DNA from: CAIWHR01 sp039915505
GTDB lineage: Bacteria; Pseudomonadota; Gammaproteobacteria; Burkholderiales; Casimicrobiaceae
Length of the DNA stretch: 39,753 nt
Assembly: GCA_039915505.1 (NCBI GenBank)
Contig: JBDSND010000105.1
Location: 1-39,753 of the forward strand
Direction of reading: 5' to 3'
Shown: positions 32,493 through 39,753 of the stretch, piece by piece
How the letters are laid out: each line of letters begins with the position of its first letter
How positions within the stretch are numbered: position 1 is the first letter of the stretch
Notes under the pieces: generated by a model
The model's input: only the letters and a program-made list of their open reading frames with translations
What the model was told of the DNA's origin: nothing
Databases searched by the model: none
Made by a program: the position numbers and the translations under genes

Positions 32493-34141
32493 GCTCCGGT
32501 CCGGTCGCACCCGCCACGGGAAACGATGCGCGAGCGTTGCGGGTGCTGGTGGCCGCGCTCGGCGGCCAGGGTGGAGGCGTGCTGGCGGAGTGGCTGGTCG
32601 ATGCCGCCATGGCGGCGGGATTGCTCGCGCAGAGCACCTCCATCCCCGGAGTCGCCCAGCGCACCGGTGCGACGACGTATTACATCGAGGTCTTCCCGAT
32701 TGCGATCGACGCCCTGGGTGGCCGGCGGCCGGTGCTCGGCCTCTATCCGGTTCCAGGCGCCATCGACCTCGTGGTGGCGTCCGAGTTGCTGGAAGCGGGC
32801 CGCGTGCTGCAGGCCGGCATGGTCAGCGCCGATTGCACCCATCTCGTCACCTCCACCAGCCGAACCCTCACCACCGCCGAGAAGATGTCCCTCGGCGACG
32901 GCCGCTTTTCCTCCGAGCGTCTGGTGGAGGTGGCGCGCACCCATAGCCGCCGACTGACCGCCTTCGACATGGACGCGATCGCCCGCGAGGCAGGCACGGT
33001 AGTGAGCGCGGTCATGCTCGGCGCAATCGCGGGCAGCGGCATCCTGCCCATCGGGCCGGCCGTTTTCGAGGGGGTGATCCGGAAGAGCGGCGTCGGTGTC
33101 GAGGGGAGCCTGCGCGGATTTGCGGCGGGGATTGCGGCGGTGCGCGAAGAGGCCCTCGACGCAGCCGGCGGGCTGCCCGATGCACCCGCTTCGGCCGACG
33201 GGACCGGAGTCGGTGTGCCGGACGCCACGGCGGACCCCGAGCCCGCACATACCGACGGCATGGCATGGCCGGCGTCGGTCGCCGCGATGGTAGCCCTCGG
33301 CGAAGCGCGACTCTCGGAATACCAGGACCGGCGCTACGCCGGGCTCTATCGCGAGCGCGTGGCCGAGGTCCTCGCCGCGGAGCGCCGGGCCGATCCCGAG
33401 GCGCGTCACGACCATGTCCTGACGCGCGAGTACGCGCGGTTCCTGGCGTTGTGGATGGCGTTCGACGACATCGTGCGGGTAGCGGCGCTCAAGGTTCGCG
33501 CGAGCCGGTTCGTCCGGGTGCGCCACGAGGTCGGCGCGGCGCCCGGCGACGTGGTGCGCATCGTCGATCACTTCAAGCCGGGGATCCCGGAATTGGCCGG
33601 CGTGCTGCCACCTCGCCTAGCGGCCGGGTTGGTACGCTGGGAGGCGCGTCGCCAGGCGAAGGGCAGGGCACCGCTCGCCTTCGCGCTGCACCTGCGCAGT
33701 GACGGCGTCGTCGGGCTGGCGCTGCTGCGCTTGCTGGCCGGCCTCCGCGCGATGCGTCGCCGTGGTGCGCGCTACGGGGACGAGCAGGCGGGCATCGCGC
33801 GCTGGCACGACGCGGTGCTGCGCGCCGCCGCGATGGATTGGGATCTCGCCCACGAGCTCGCCTTGTGCGGTCGCCTCGTCAAGGGTTATGGCGAAACCAA
33901 CCTGCGTGGCAAGCGCAATCTTTCGCATATCATCACGCACCTCGCGACGACGGACGCCCCAGCGCCGATGCGGGCAGTGGCCATTCGCCAGGCGCGCGAC
34001 GCGGCGCTGGCCGACGAAGGCGGGCTGGCCCTCGATGCCACGCTCGCGAGGCTGGGGGCGCCACCGCGTCCCGTGACCGTCCACCCGATCCGCTTCGTGC
34101 GCAAACCTTCGAACAAGCCAGCCGCCACCACTTCCGCATGA
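32489..34141 (+). CDS. iorB: Indolepyruvate oxidoreductase beta subunit with C-terminal DUF6537-like extension
   Basis: A 550-residue protein. The first about 200 residues are the usual IorB/gamma domain (VLVAALGGQGGGVLAEWL, GVAQRTGATTYYIEV, FDMDAIAREAG). A variable acidic linker (about 215-255) and a long alpha-helical extension (about 256-545, with YARFLALWMAFDDIVRVAAL and KGYGETNLRGKRNLSHII) follow; the same extension ends the fused oxidoreductases like the one at 1-460. Simple archaeal IorB is only about 200 residues. The GTG at 32489 overlaps the iorA stop. The stop overlaps the thioesterase ATG in ATGA. It completes the IorAB enzyme. Confidence 0.9.
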   Translation: MSSGPVAPATGNDARALRVLVAALGGQGGGVLAEWLVDAAMAAGLLAQSTSIPGVAQRTGATTYYIEVFPIAIDALGGRRPVLGLYPVPGAIDLVVASELLEAGRVLQAGMVSADCTHLVTSTSRTLTTAEKMSLGDGRFSSERLVEVARTHSRRLTAFDMDAIAREAGTVVSAVMLGAIAGSGILPIGPAVFEGVIRKSGVGVEGSLRGFAAGIAAVREEALDAAGGLPDAPASADGTGVGVPDATADPEPAHTDGMAWPASVAAMVALGEARLSEYQDRRYAGLYRERVAEVLAAERRADPEARHDHVLTREYARFLALWMAFDDIVRVAALKVRASRFVRVRHEVGAAPGDVVRIVDHFKPGIPELAGVLPPRLAAGLVRWEARRQAKGRAPLAFALHLRSDGVVGLALLRLLAGLRAMRRRGARYGDEQAGIARWHDAVLRAAAMDWDLAHELALCGRLVKGYGETNLRGKRNLSHIITHLATTDAPAPMRAVAIRQARDAALADEGGLALDATLARLGAPPRPVTVHPIRFVRKPSNKPAATTSA

Positions 34142-34578
34142 GCCGCACGCACGTCACCCGCTTCACGGTCGAGTTCGGCGACTGCGACCCTGCCGGCATC
34201 GTCTTCTATCCCAACTACTTCCGCTGGATGGATGCGGCCTCGCTGCATTACTTCCGGGCCGCGGGGGTCCCCAACTGGCACGAACGCGAAGCGGCCGACG
34301 GTGTGCTCGGCATGCCGCTCGTCGATGCCCAGGCACGGTTCGTGGCACCTTCGACCTACGGCGACGCGATCGAGGTGGAAACCACCGTCGTCGAGTGGCG
34401 CCGCACGAGCATCGTGCTGCAGCACCTCATCCGCCGCGGCGACGTCCTGCTGGTCGAGGGCCGCGAGGTGCGGGTATTCGCGCGCCGGCATCCGGAGGAC
34501 CCGAAGCGCATCCAGGCGGTGCCGCCGCCCGACGACGTGCGGGCCCTGTTCGACGCGACCGGTCCGCACGACCCTTGA
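34138..34578 (+). CDS. YbgC/4-hydroxybenzoyl-CoA-type thioesterase
   Basis: A 146-residue acyl-CoA thioesterase of the hotdog fold with the family active site FGDCDPAGIVFYPNYF; Asp17 is the likely catalytic residue. It is translationally coupled to iorB by a four-base overlap, so it probably acts on the arylacetyl-CoA product of IorAB, for example to release indoleacetate or phenylacetate when the CoA ester is not consumed. That role is inference from context. It differs from PaaI, which belongs to another hotdog subgroup and sits earlier in the cluster. Confidence 0.88.
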   Translation: MSRTHVTRFTVEFGDCDPAGIVFYPNYFRWMDAASLHYFRAAGVPNWHEREAADGVLGMPLVDAQARFVAPSTYGDAIEVETTVVEWRRTSIVLQHLIRRGDVLLVEGREVRVFARRHPEDPKRIQAVPPPDDVRALFDATGPHDP

Positions 34579-34603
34579 GCGCAGCCGGTGCCACCATGCG
34601 CTA

Positions 34604-34621
34604 ACCCGGGCAGTCCCGGGT
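34604..34621 (+). terminator. Small hairpin after the ior-thioesterase unit
   Basis: A perfect 7-base inverted repeat ACCCGGG/CCCGGGT with the four-base loop CAGT lies 25 bases after the thioesterase stop and before the TRAP genes. No T-run follows, so termination is only possible, perhaps Rho-assisted. Confidence 0.35.
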
Positions 34622-34716
34622 AGGCTCCGCACCCGACGTCCCCTGCTACGGACCAAGGATCGCACTCACGCCGCGACGTGCCAGCCAAGGCGCGCGCGGC
34701 GCCAGGAGGAGGAACG

Positions 34717-34740
34717 ATGGAAGCGCCATGCACGACGTGA
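34717..34740 (+). other. Seven-codon upstream ORF overlapping the dctQ start
   Basis: An ATG at 34717 sits five bases after a strong GGAGGAGG site and reads MEAPCTT then stop, ending ten bases inside the dctQ coding region in another frame. The dctQ ATG at 34728 is about 15 bases from the same site. Ribosomes may load at the short frame and reinitiate at dctQ. It may also be accidental. Confidence 0.35.
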
Positions 34741-35276
34741 CCGATCCCGCGGCGGAGCCGCTCAGTACGCCGTATGGGCGAGTCGGTCGCAGCCTCTTTG
34801 CGACCACCAAGGTACTCGCGATCTTCGGTGCCCTGGTCTTCACCGGCATCGTGCTGATGGAGATCGTGTCGATCGTCGGACGCAAGCTCTTCCTGTGGCC
34901 GGTGCCCGGCGACGTCGAGATGCTGCAGATGTGCGCGTCCTTCGCCGCGGCATCGTTCTTCGCGTACTGCCACATGGCGCGTGGCGACGTGAAAGTCGAT
35001 TTCTTCACCCACAATCTGCGTCCGGATCGGGTGGCCTTGCTCGATGCCTTCGGATCGCTCCTGGTGGGATTGTTCGGGGCGCTCATCGCCTGGCGCGCCG
35101 GCGCCGGTGCGATGAGCGTCAAGGACGCGGGCGAAACCTCGGCCATCCTCGGCGTCCCTGTCTGGATCGCTCAGGCGCTGATGGTGCCGGGGTTCATCCT
35201 GCTGGCACTCGCGGGGTTCTACCAGTGCGCGCATCTCGTCGGTGCCGCCCTGCAGTACCGGCGGCGGGCAACGTGA
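34728..35276 (+). CDS. dctQ: TRAP transporter small membrane subunit (DctQ-like)
   Basis: A 182-residue membrane protein with four predicted membrane segments (about residues 30-52, 65-85, 105-125 and 145-170). It has the family features IVSIVGRKLFLWPVPGDVEM and CHMARGDVKVDFF. It is the small integral subunit of a tripartite ATP-independent periplasmic transporter and pairs with DctM. The ATG at 34728 gives the right family start, although the strongest ribosome site is better spaced for the tiny frame beginning at 34717. The dctM GTG follows after 82 bases. Confidence 0.9.
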   Translation: MHDVTDPAAEPLSTPYGRVGRSLFATTKVLAIFGALVFTGIVLMEIVSIVGRKLFLWPVPGDVEMLQMCASFAAASFFAYCHMARGDVKVDFFTHNLRPDRVALLDAFGSLLVGLFGALIAWRAGAGAMSVKDAGETSAILGVPVWIAQALMVPGFILLALAGFYQCAHLVGAALQYRRRAT

Positions 35277-35358
35277 GCGCGTTGTCGCACGGCACGACGC
35301 TCGCTCCGGGCGTGCCGTGCAGGGTTGCCGTGGGAACGCCTCGCGCGGAGCGGCATTG

Positions 35359-36690
35359 GTGAGCGGCATCGAGATCGGCGGGCTGCTGTTCGCCATCATG
35401 CTGGTGCTGATGGTGGTGCGCGTGCCGATCGGGATCGCGATGTTCGTGGTCGGGCTGGGCGGGTATACCTACCTCATCGGCGGCAGTCTCGCAGTGCCCC
35501 TCAATTCCCTCAAGAACCTCGCCTACGCGCGTCTTTCCAACTACGACCTCGTCGTCATTCCGCTGTTTCTGCTCATGGGGCAGTTCGCGACCCATGGTGG
35601 CCTGAGCCGGTCGCTGTTCCGTTTCGTCGGCGCCTACCTCGGGCATCGCAAGGGCGGGATCGCCATGGCAGCCATCGGCGCGTGCGCGGGTTTCGGGGCG
35701 ATCTGCGGCAGCTCGGTCGCGACCGCGGCGACCATGGGCCACGTCACCCTCCCCGAGTTGCGGCGTTATGGCTATTCGGGGTCGCTTGCCACCGGCGCAC
35801 TGGCCGCGGGCGGTACTCTGGGTATCATGATCCCGCCGTCGGTGCCGCTGGTGATCTACGCCATCCTCACCCAGGAATCGATCGGCAAGCTCTTCATGGC
35901 CGCCGTGATTCCCGGGTTGCTGGCCATGCTCGGCTACATGCTGGTCGTGCAGATCGTGGTGCGCCTGAAGCCCGGCTCAGGACCCGCCGGGCCACGCACC
36001 CCGTGGCGCGAGCGACTCCGCGCGACCTTCGAGGTCCTGCCGGTGCTGCTGGTCTTCGTGGTGGTGATCGTCGGTATCTACGGCGGCTGGGCGAACGTCA
36101 CCGAGGCCGCGTCGATCGGCGCGGCGGCGTGCGGGGTGCTCGCGGTGACCCTCGGCGGCATGCGCACCAAGGGCTTCATCGCCAGCGCGCTGGGAACGGC
36201 CCAGTCGACCGGCATGATTTTCCTGGTGCTGCTCGGCGCGGACCTGCTCAACACCACGCTCGCGCTATCGCAGATGCCGGTGGAGCTCGCCAACTGGGTG
36301 AAGGCGAGCGGCCTCGAGCCGTTGCTGGTGATGTTCATGATCCTGCTGATCTACATCTTCCTCGGTTGCGTCATGGATTCGCTCGCCATGATCCTGCTCA
36401 CCATCCCGATCTTCTACCCGGTGATCATGGGCCTCGATTTCTGGGGACTCTCGGCGGGTGACAAGTCGATCTGGTTCGGTATCCTTGCGCTCATGGTGGT
36501 GGAGATCGGGCTGGTGCACCCTCCGGTGGGGATGAATGTTTACATCATCAACCGCCTCGCCAAGGACGTGCCGCTGACGGAGACGTTCAAGGGGGTTGTT
36601 CCATTCCTCATGTCCGATGCAGTGCGAATCGTGCTGCTGGTGTTCTTTCCGGTCATCTCGTTGTACCTCGTGCATGCATTCAAAAACTGA
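35359..36690 (+). CDS. dctM: TRAP transporter large membrane subunit (DctM-like)
   Basis: A 443-residue permease with about twelve hydrophobic segments, including VPLFLLMGQFATHGG-type and AAGGTLGIMIPPSVPLVIYA motifs diagnostic of DctM, and LGCVMDSLAMILLTIPIFYP near the C-terminus. It couples solute uptake to a Na+ or H+ gradient. The GTG at 35359 matches the start of the first membrane segment; an upstream ATG at 35242 would overlap dctQ and add unconserved residues. dctP follows after 12 bases with its own ribosome site. Confidence 0.93.
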   Translation: MSGIEIGGLLFAIMLVLMVVRVPIGIAMFVVGLGGYTYLIGGSLAVPLNSLKNLAYARLSNYDLVVIPLFLLMGQFATHGGLSRSLFRFVGAYLGHRKGGIAMAAIGACAGFGAICGSSVATAATMGHVTLPELRRYGYSGSLATGALAAGGTLGIMIPPSVPLVIYAILTQESIGKLFMAAVIPGLLAMLGYMLVVQIVVRLKPGSGPAGPRTPWRERLRATFEVLPVLLVFVVVIVGIYGGWANVTEAASIGAAACGVLAVTLGGMRTKGFIASALGTAQSTGMIFLVLLGADLLNTTLALSQMPVELANWVKASGLEPLLVMFMILLIYIFLGCVMDSLAMILLTIPIFYPVIMGLDFWGLSAGDKSIWFGILALMVVEIGLVHPPVGMNVYIINRLAKDVPLTETFKGVVPFLMSDAVRIVLLVFFPVISLYLVHAFKN

Positions 36691-36702
36691 AGGAGGAGAT
36701 TC

Positions 36703-37737
36703 ATGAAAACAAGCCGACATTTGCGCTGGCTCGCCACTCCTGCCGTGGCCCTCGCCTGCAGCACCGCCTTCGCGCAGGAGGTCGTGCTGCGCATCCACCA
36801 TTTTCTGCCACCCGCCGCGACCATCCAGGCCAAGTTCTTCACGCCGTGGTGCGACAAGATCGGCAAGGAATCCGGCGGCAAGCTGAAGTGCCAGATCTAC
36901 CCGGCCATGCAGCTGGGCGGCACGCCGCCGCAGCTCTTCGACCAGGCCCGCGACGGCGTCGCCGACATCGTGTGGTCCCTGCCGACCTACCAGGCGGGCC
37001 GCTTCACCAAGTCCGAGGTGTTCGAGATCCCATTCATGGCCAAGAGCGCAGAATCGGGCAGTCCCGCGCTTTGGGAGTACATCCAGAAAAACGCCCTGGA
37101 CGAGTTCAAAGGCACCAAGCTGCTCGCGGCGCATCTGCACGATGGCTCGCTCATGCACTTCACCAACAAGGACGTGAAGACCATGGAGGACCTGAAGGGC
37201 CTCAAGGTGCGGGCGCCCTCGCGGATCGGTACCAAGTTCCTGGCGGCGTTGGGCGCGACCCCGGTGCAGATGCCGTTGCCGCAAATCCCCGAAGCGCTCT
37301 CCAAGTCGGTGGTCGACGGCGCAATGGTTCCCTGGGAGGGCGCGCCTTCGATCAAGCTGGCGGAGATCACCAAGTACCACCTCGACACGGCCCCGGGACA
37401 ACCGAAGATGTCGAACTCGATCTTCGTGATCGCGATGAACCAGGCGAAATACGATAGCCTGCCGGCCGACCTCAAGAAGGTGATCGACAACAACAGTGGC
37501 CTCGAGACCTCGAAGCACATCGGCCAGCTGTTCGATGCCACCACCGTGCCCAGCCGCAAGCTCGCCGAGGACAACAAGGGGGTGTTCACGACCCTGACCG
37601 CCGAGCAGTATGCGAAGTGGCGGACGGCCACCGAGCCCGTTGCCACGGAATGGGTCCAAGAAGCCAACGCCAAGGGGGCCAACGGCGCCGCGCTGCTCGA
37701 CGACGCGAAGGCGTTGATCAAGAAGCACGGCGGCTGA
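36703..37737 (+). CDS. dctP: TRAP transporter periplasmic binding protein (DctP-like)
   Basis: A 344-residue binding protein. It has a signal peptide (hydrophobic LATPAVALACSTAFA, cleavage near AFA-QEV at about residue 24). The DctP fold follows, with LRIHHFLPPAATIQAKFF and the conserved ligand-contact region LKGLKVRAPSRIGTKFLAALGA, which includes the arginine that usually grips a substrate carboxylate. An AGGAGGAG site precedes the ATG. TRAP systems of this type take up organic acids; next to aromatic genes an aromatic or hydroxyaromatic acid is a sensible guess, but it is only a guess. Confidence 0.93.
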   Translation: MKTSRHLRWLATPAVALACSTAFAQEVVLRIHHFLPPAATIQAKFFTPWCDKIGKESGGKLKCQIYPAMQLGGTPPQLFDQARDGVADIVWSLPTYQAGRFTKSEVFEIPFMAKSAESGSPALWEYIQKNALDEFKGTKLLAAHLHDGSLMHFTNKDVKTMEDLKGLKVRAPSRIGTKFLAALGATPVQMPLPQIPEALSKSVVDGAMVPWEGAPSIKLAEITKYHLDTAPGQPKMSNSIFVIAMNQAKYDSLPADLKKVIDNNSGLETSKHIGQLFDATTVPSRKLAEDNKGVFTTLTAEQYAKWRTATEPVATEWVQEANAKGANGAALLDDAKALIKKHGG

Positions 37738-37938
37738 ACCGAGGCGCGGCCCGCGGTATACGCCGACCGCTTCCGCACACGTCCCGCCGCGTGCACCGCG
37801 ATGCGATCGCGGTGGGGCGCGGCGACCGCGGGCTACGCCGTGCGACGCGCTATCATGGGGGCTTCGGCCCCCCTCTTCATTCCCACGCGTCGCGGCTCGC
37901 TTCGAGGGTCGCGTCGCCAGCTCGCAGGCGGCACCCGC

Positions 37939-38892
37939 ATGTCCGACAAAGCCTTCGCCTCCCAGGCCGACCTCGAAGAGAAGACGATCAGCTTCGACCG
38001 GCTGTCCGACCACGCCTACGCCTACACGGCGGAAGGCGATCCGAACACCGGCATCGTCGTGGGCGACGATGCCGTCATGGTGATCGATACCCAGGCCACC
38101 CCGGTCATGGCGCAAGACGTGCTGCGACGCATCCGCGACGTCACCGACAAGCCCGTCAAATACGTGGTGCTGTCGCACTATCACGCCGTGCGTGTGCTCG
38201 GTGCCTCGGGCTACGCGCCCGAGCACATCATTGCCAGTCGAGATACCTACGATCTCATCGTCGAGCGTGGCGAGGCCGACATGAAAAGCGAGATCGAGCG
38301 CTTTCCCCGGCTGTTCCGTGCCGTGGAGTCCGTTCCCGGCCTCACCTGGCCGTCCATCGTGTTCGAGCGGCGGATGACGCTATGGCTCGGCAAGCTGCAG
38401 GTCGAGATCATGCAGCTCGGCCGCGGCCATACCAAGGGCGACACGGTGGTCTGGCTGCCGCAGGACCGGGTGCTGTTCTCGGGGGATCTGGTGGAGTTCG
38501 GCGCCACGCCGTATGCGGGCGATGCCTATCTCATCGACTGGCCGGCGACCCTCGATGCCGTGGCGGCGCTCGACGCCGAGAAACTCGTGCCCGGGCGGGG
38601 CGCTGCACTCAAGAATCGCGCCGCGGTGGCTGCCGGTCTCGCGGGTACGCGCGACTTCGTCGCGGATCTCTACCACAACGTGGAACGCGGGGTAAAGGCC
38701 GGCAAGGATCTGCGTCAGGTCTACAAGGAGACGTACGCGGCCATGCGGCCGAAGTATGGCGGGTGGGTCATCTTCGATCACTGCATGCCGTTCGACGTGA
38801 CGCGTGCCTTCGACCTGGCGAGCGGTCATGCCGATCCGCGCATCTGGACCGCGCAACGCGACCAGGAGATGTGGGCGACACTAGAAGGGTGA
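37939..38892 (+). CDS. MBL-fold metallo-hydrolase with an eroded HxHxDH motif
   Basis: A 317-residue metallo-beta-lactamase-fold protein. The usual first metal motif HxHxDH is replaced by SHYHAVRVLGA (His80, His82, then Val84-Arg85). The second His (His164 in GRGHTKGD) and the bridging Asp (Asp183 in LFSGDLVEFG) are kept. The second metal site is therefore probably lost or altered, so activity may be mononuclear or absent. The ATG at 37939 was chosen at the start of similarity; the open upstream stretch is unconserved. It lies between the TRAP genes and an FAD hydroxylase, and may act on a hydroxylated or lactone intermediate. The end of the gene is part of a recent tandem duplication. Confidence 0.85.
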   Translation: MSDKAFASQADLEEKTISFDRLSDHAYAYTAEGDPNTGIVVGDDAVMVIDTQATPVMAQDVLRRIRDVTDKPVKYVVLSHYHAVRVLGASGYAPEHIIASRDTYDLIVERGEADMKSEIERFPRLFRAVESVPGLTWPSIVFERRMTLWLGKLQVEIMQLGRGHTKGDTVVWLPQDRVLFSGDLVEFGATPYAGDAYLIDWPATLDAVAALDAEKLVPGRGAALKNRAAVAAGLAGTRDFVADLYHNVERGVKAGKDLRQVYKETYAAMRPKYGGWVIFDHCMPFDVTRAFDLASGHADPRIWTAQRDQEMWATLEG

Positions 38893-38946
38893 GCATGGCG
38901 CGCGGTGCGTAGTGGGCGACGAAGGGTGAGCATGGCGTGCGGTGCG
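38871..38946. repeat. Tandem duplication at the 3' end of the MBL gene
   Basis: The segment GTGGGCGAC-GAAGGGTGAGCATGGCG plus about nine more bases occurs at 38871-38909 (with an extra ACTA) and again at 38912-38946, differing at one base otherwise. The first copy holds the last codons and stop of the MBL gene; the second is non-coding. Confidence 0.85.
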
Positions 38947-39103
38947 GGGGCGATGGCCGCACCGCCGTGGCGAGATGCGGTCGACCGCGGAATGCGGGTC
39001 TCGGCCCACGGATGCGCCGCCGCATGACGAGGCGGGCACCGCTTCCGCGCCAATGCACCGGGTTCCGCACCACGCGCCTCACCATGCATGAACGACGCCT
39101 TGC

Positions 39104-39753
39104 ATGACGTCTGCTAGCCCCCCGGTGTTCGCGTACCGCACGCCGCCCGAGCTGCGCGGTGCGGCGGGTCACCACCCGGTCATCGTGGTAGGGGCGGGGC
39201 CGGTCGGGTTGTGCGCCGCCATCGACCTCGCCCAACGGGGGATTCCGGTGGTGGTGGTCGACGAGGACGAGACGGTCAGTGTCGGCTCGCGGGCGATTTG
39301 CTATGCCAAGCGCACGCTGGAGATTCTCGATCGCCTGGGCTGCGCTGCGCCGATCGTCCGCAATGGCGTGCGCTGGAGCGTCGGCAAGATCTTCCATCGT
39401 GACGCCTTGGTCTACCAGTTCGATCTCCTGCCCGAGTCCGGTCATTGCCACCCGGCGTTCGTCAATCTGCAGCAGTACCACGTCGAGACGTGCCTGGTGC
39501 GCCACCTCGAGTCGCTCAGTGTGGCGGACCTGCGCTGGAAGAGTCAGGTCATCGGCGTCCAGACGCAGGGTCAAGGTGTGTCGCTGCGGGTCGCATGTCC
39601 CGATGGCGAGTACACGTTGTCCTGCGATTGGCTGATCGCGGCCGACGGAGCCCGTAGCTCGGTGCGTAACCTGCTCGGCCTGGAAGCTGCCGGACAGGTT
39701 TTCAGGGACCGGTTCCTGATCGCCGACATCCATATGCGATCCGATTTTCCGCC
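39104..39753 (+). CDS. FAD-dependent aromatic hydroxylase, N-terminal part (cut by window edge)
   Basis: Open to the right edge for 216 codons. The FAD-binding motif VGAGPVG is at about residues 29-35, followed by the acidic end of the second strand VVVVDEDE. The segment GSRAICYAKRTLEILDRLG and the conserved DG motif AADGARSSVR (near residue 180) place it in the PHBH/MhpA class of single-component monooxygenases. These hydroxylate phenolic acids using NAD(P)H. Nearby ATGs at 39084 and 39088 hit stops, so 39104 is the start; no strong ribosome site is seen. With the TRAP transporter and MBL protein it suggests uptake and ring hydroxylation of an aromatic acid. The substrate is not determinable from half a gene. 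Confidence 0.9.
   Translation, partial: MTSASPPVFAYRTPPELRGAAGHHPVIVVGAGPVGLCAAIDLAQRGIPVVVVDEDETVSVGSRAICYAKRTLEILDRLGCAAPIVRNGVRWSVGKIFHRDALVYQFDLLPESGHCHPAFVNLQQYHVETCLVRHLESLSVADLRWKSQVIGVQTQGQGVSLRVACPDGEYTLSCDWLIAADGARSSVRNLLGLEAAGQVFRDRFLIADIHMRSDFP

Overview
The window is a strongly GC-rich, gene-dense piece of chromosome. The gene families (PaaN-type ring-opening dehydrogenase, PaaX next to paaABCDE, two indolepyruvate:ferredoxin oxidoreductase systems, TRAP transporter, RhlE helicase, fused AttFG-like permease) point to a Betaproteobacterium, probably a Burkholderiales-like or uncultured lineage; this is inference from family content, not from a marker gene. No rRNA, tRNA, CRISPR array, prophage or transposase gene was seen.

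Layout. 1-460 (minus): N-terminus of a large fused indolepyruvate ferredoxin oxidoreductase, cut by the left edge. 960-5294 (plus): three-gene AttEFGH-like exporter operon (ATPase, fused FtsX-type permease, Tat-exported AttH/CrtC-like protein). 5278-5495: short TAATGGGGTCGG repeats and a small relic of cytochrome c oxidase subunit III. 5695-8363 (minus): fahA and hmgA, the last steps of homogentisate breakdown. 8598-12843 (plus): a PotABCD/Fe3+-type ABC importer. 12946-17508 (plus): a GH15 glucoamylase-like enzyme, a BON-LysM protein and an RhlE-type DEAD-box helicase with a long leader.

17759-30247 is a phenylacetate island: divergent paaX, then paaA-B-C-D-E, paaN, paaG, paaH, paaI, paaK and a paaJ/pcaF thiolase. 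Phenylacetyl-CoA made by PaaK is epoxidised (PaaABCE), isomerised (PaaG), oxidised after ring opening (PaaN) and carried through beta-oxidation (PaaH, PaaJ). No PaaF and no MaoC-type ring hydrolase are present. The paaX-paaA gap holds a 39-bp palindrome in which two mirror-image promoters overlap. A repeat-bounded insertion of about 240 bp separates paaA from paaB.

30339-34578 continues with a split iorA-iorB pair and a hotdog thioesterase, translationally coupled by 4-base overlaps. Together with hmgA-fahA this makes the region look like an aromatic amino-acid catabolic island: IorAB could feed phenylacetyl-CoA from phenylpyruvate straight into the paa pathway. 34728-37737 is a TRAP transporter (DctQ, DctM, DctP). 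It is followed by an MBL-fold protein with an eroded metal motif and by the start of an FAD-dependent aromatic hydroxylase that runs off the right edge.

The best candidates for something new are the repeat family that abuts gene ends (attH, paaA) and splits the paa operon, the mirror-image divergent promoter/operator, and the ior-thioesterase unit beside paa. None is a wholly new system on sequence alone.
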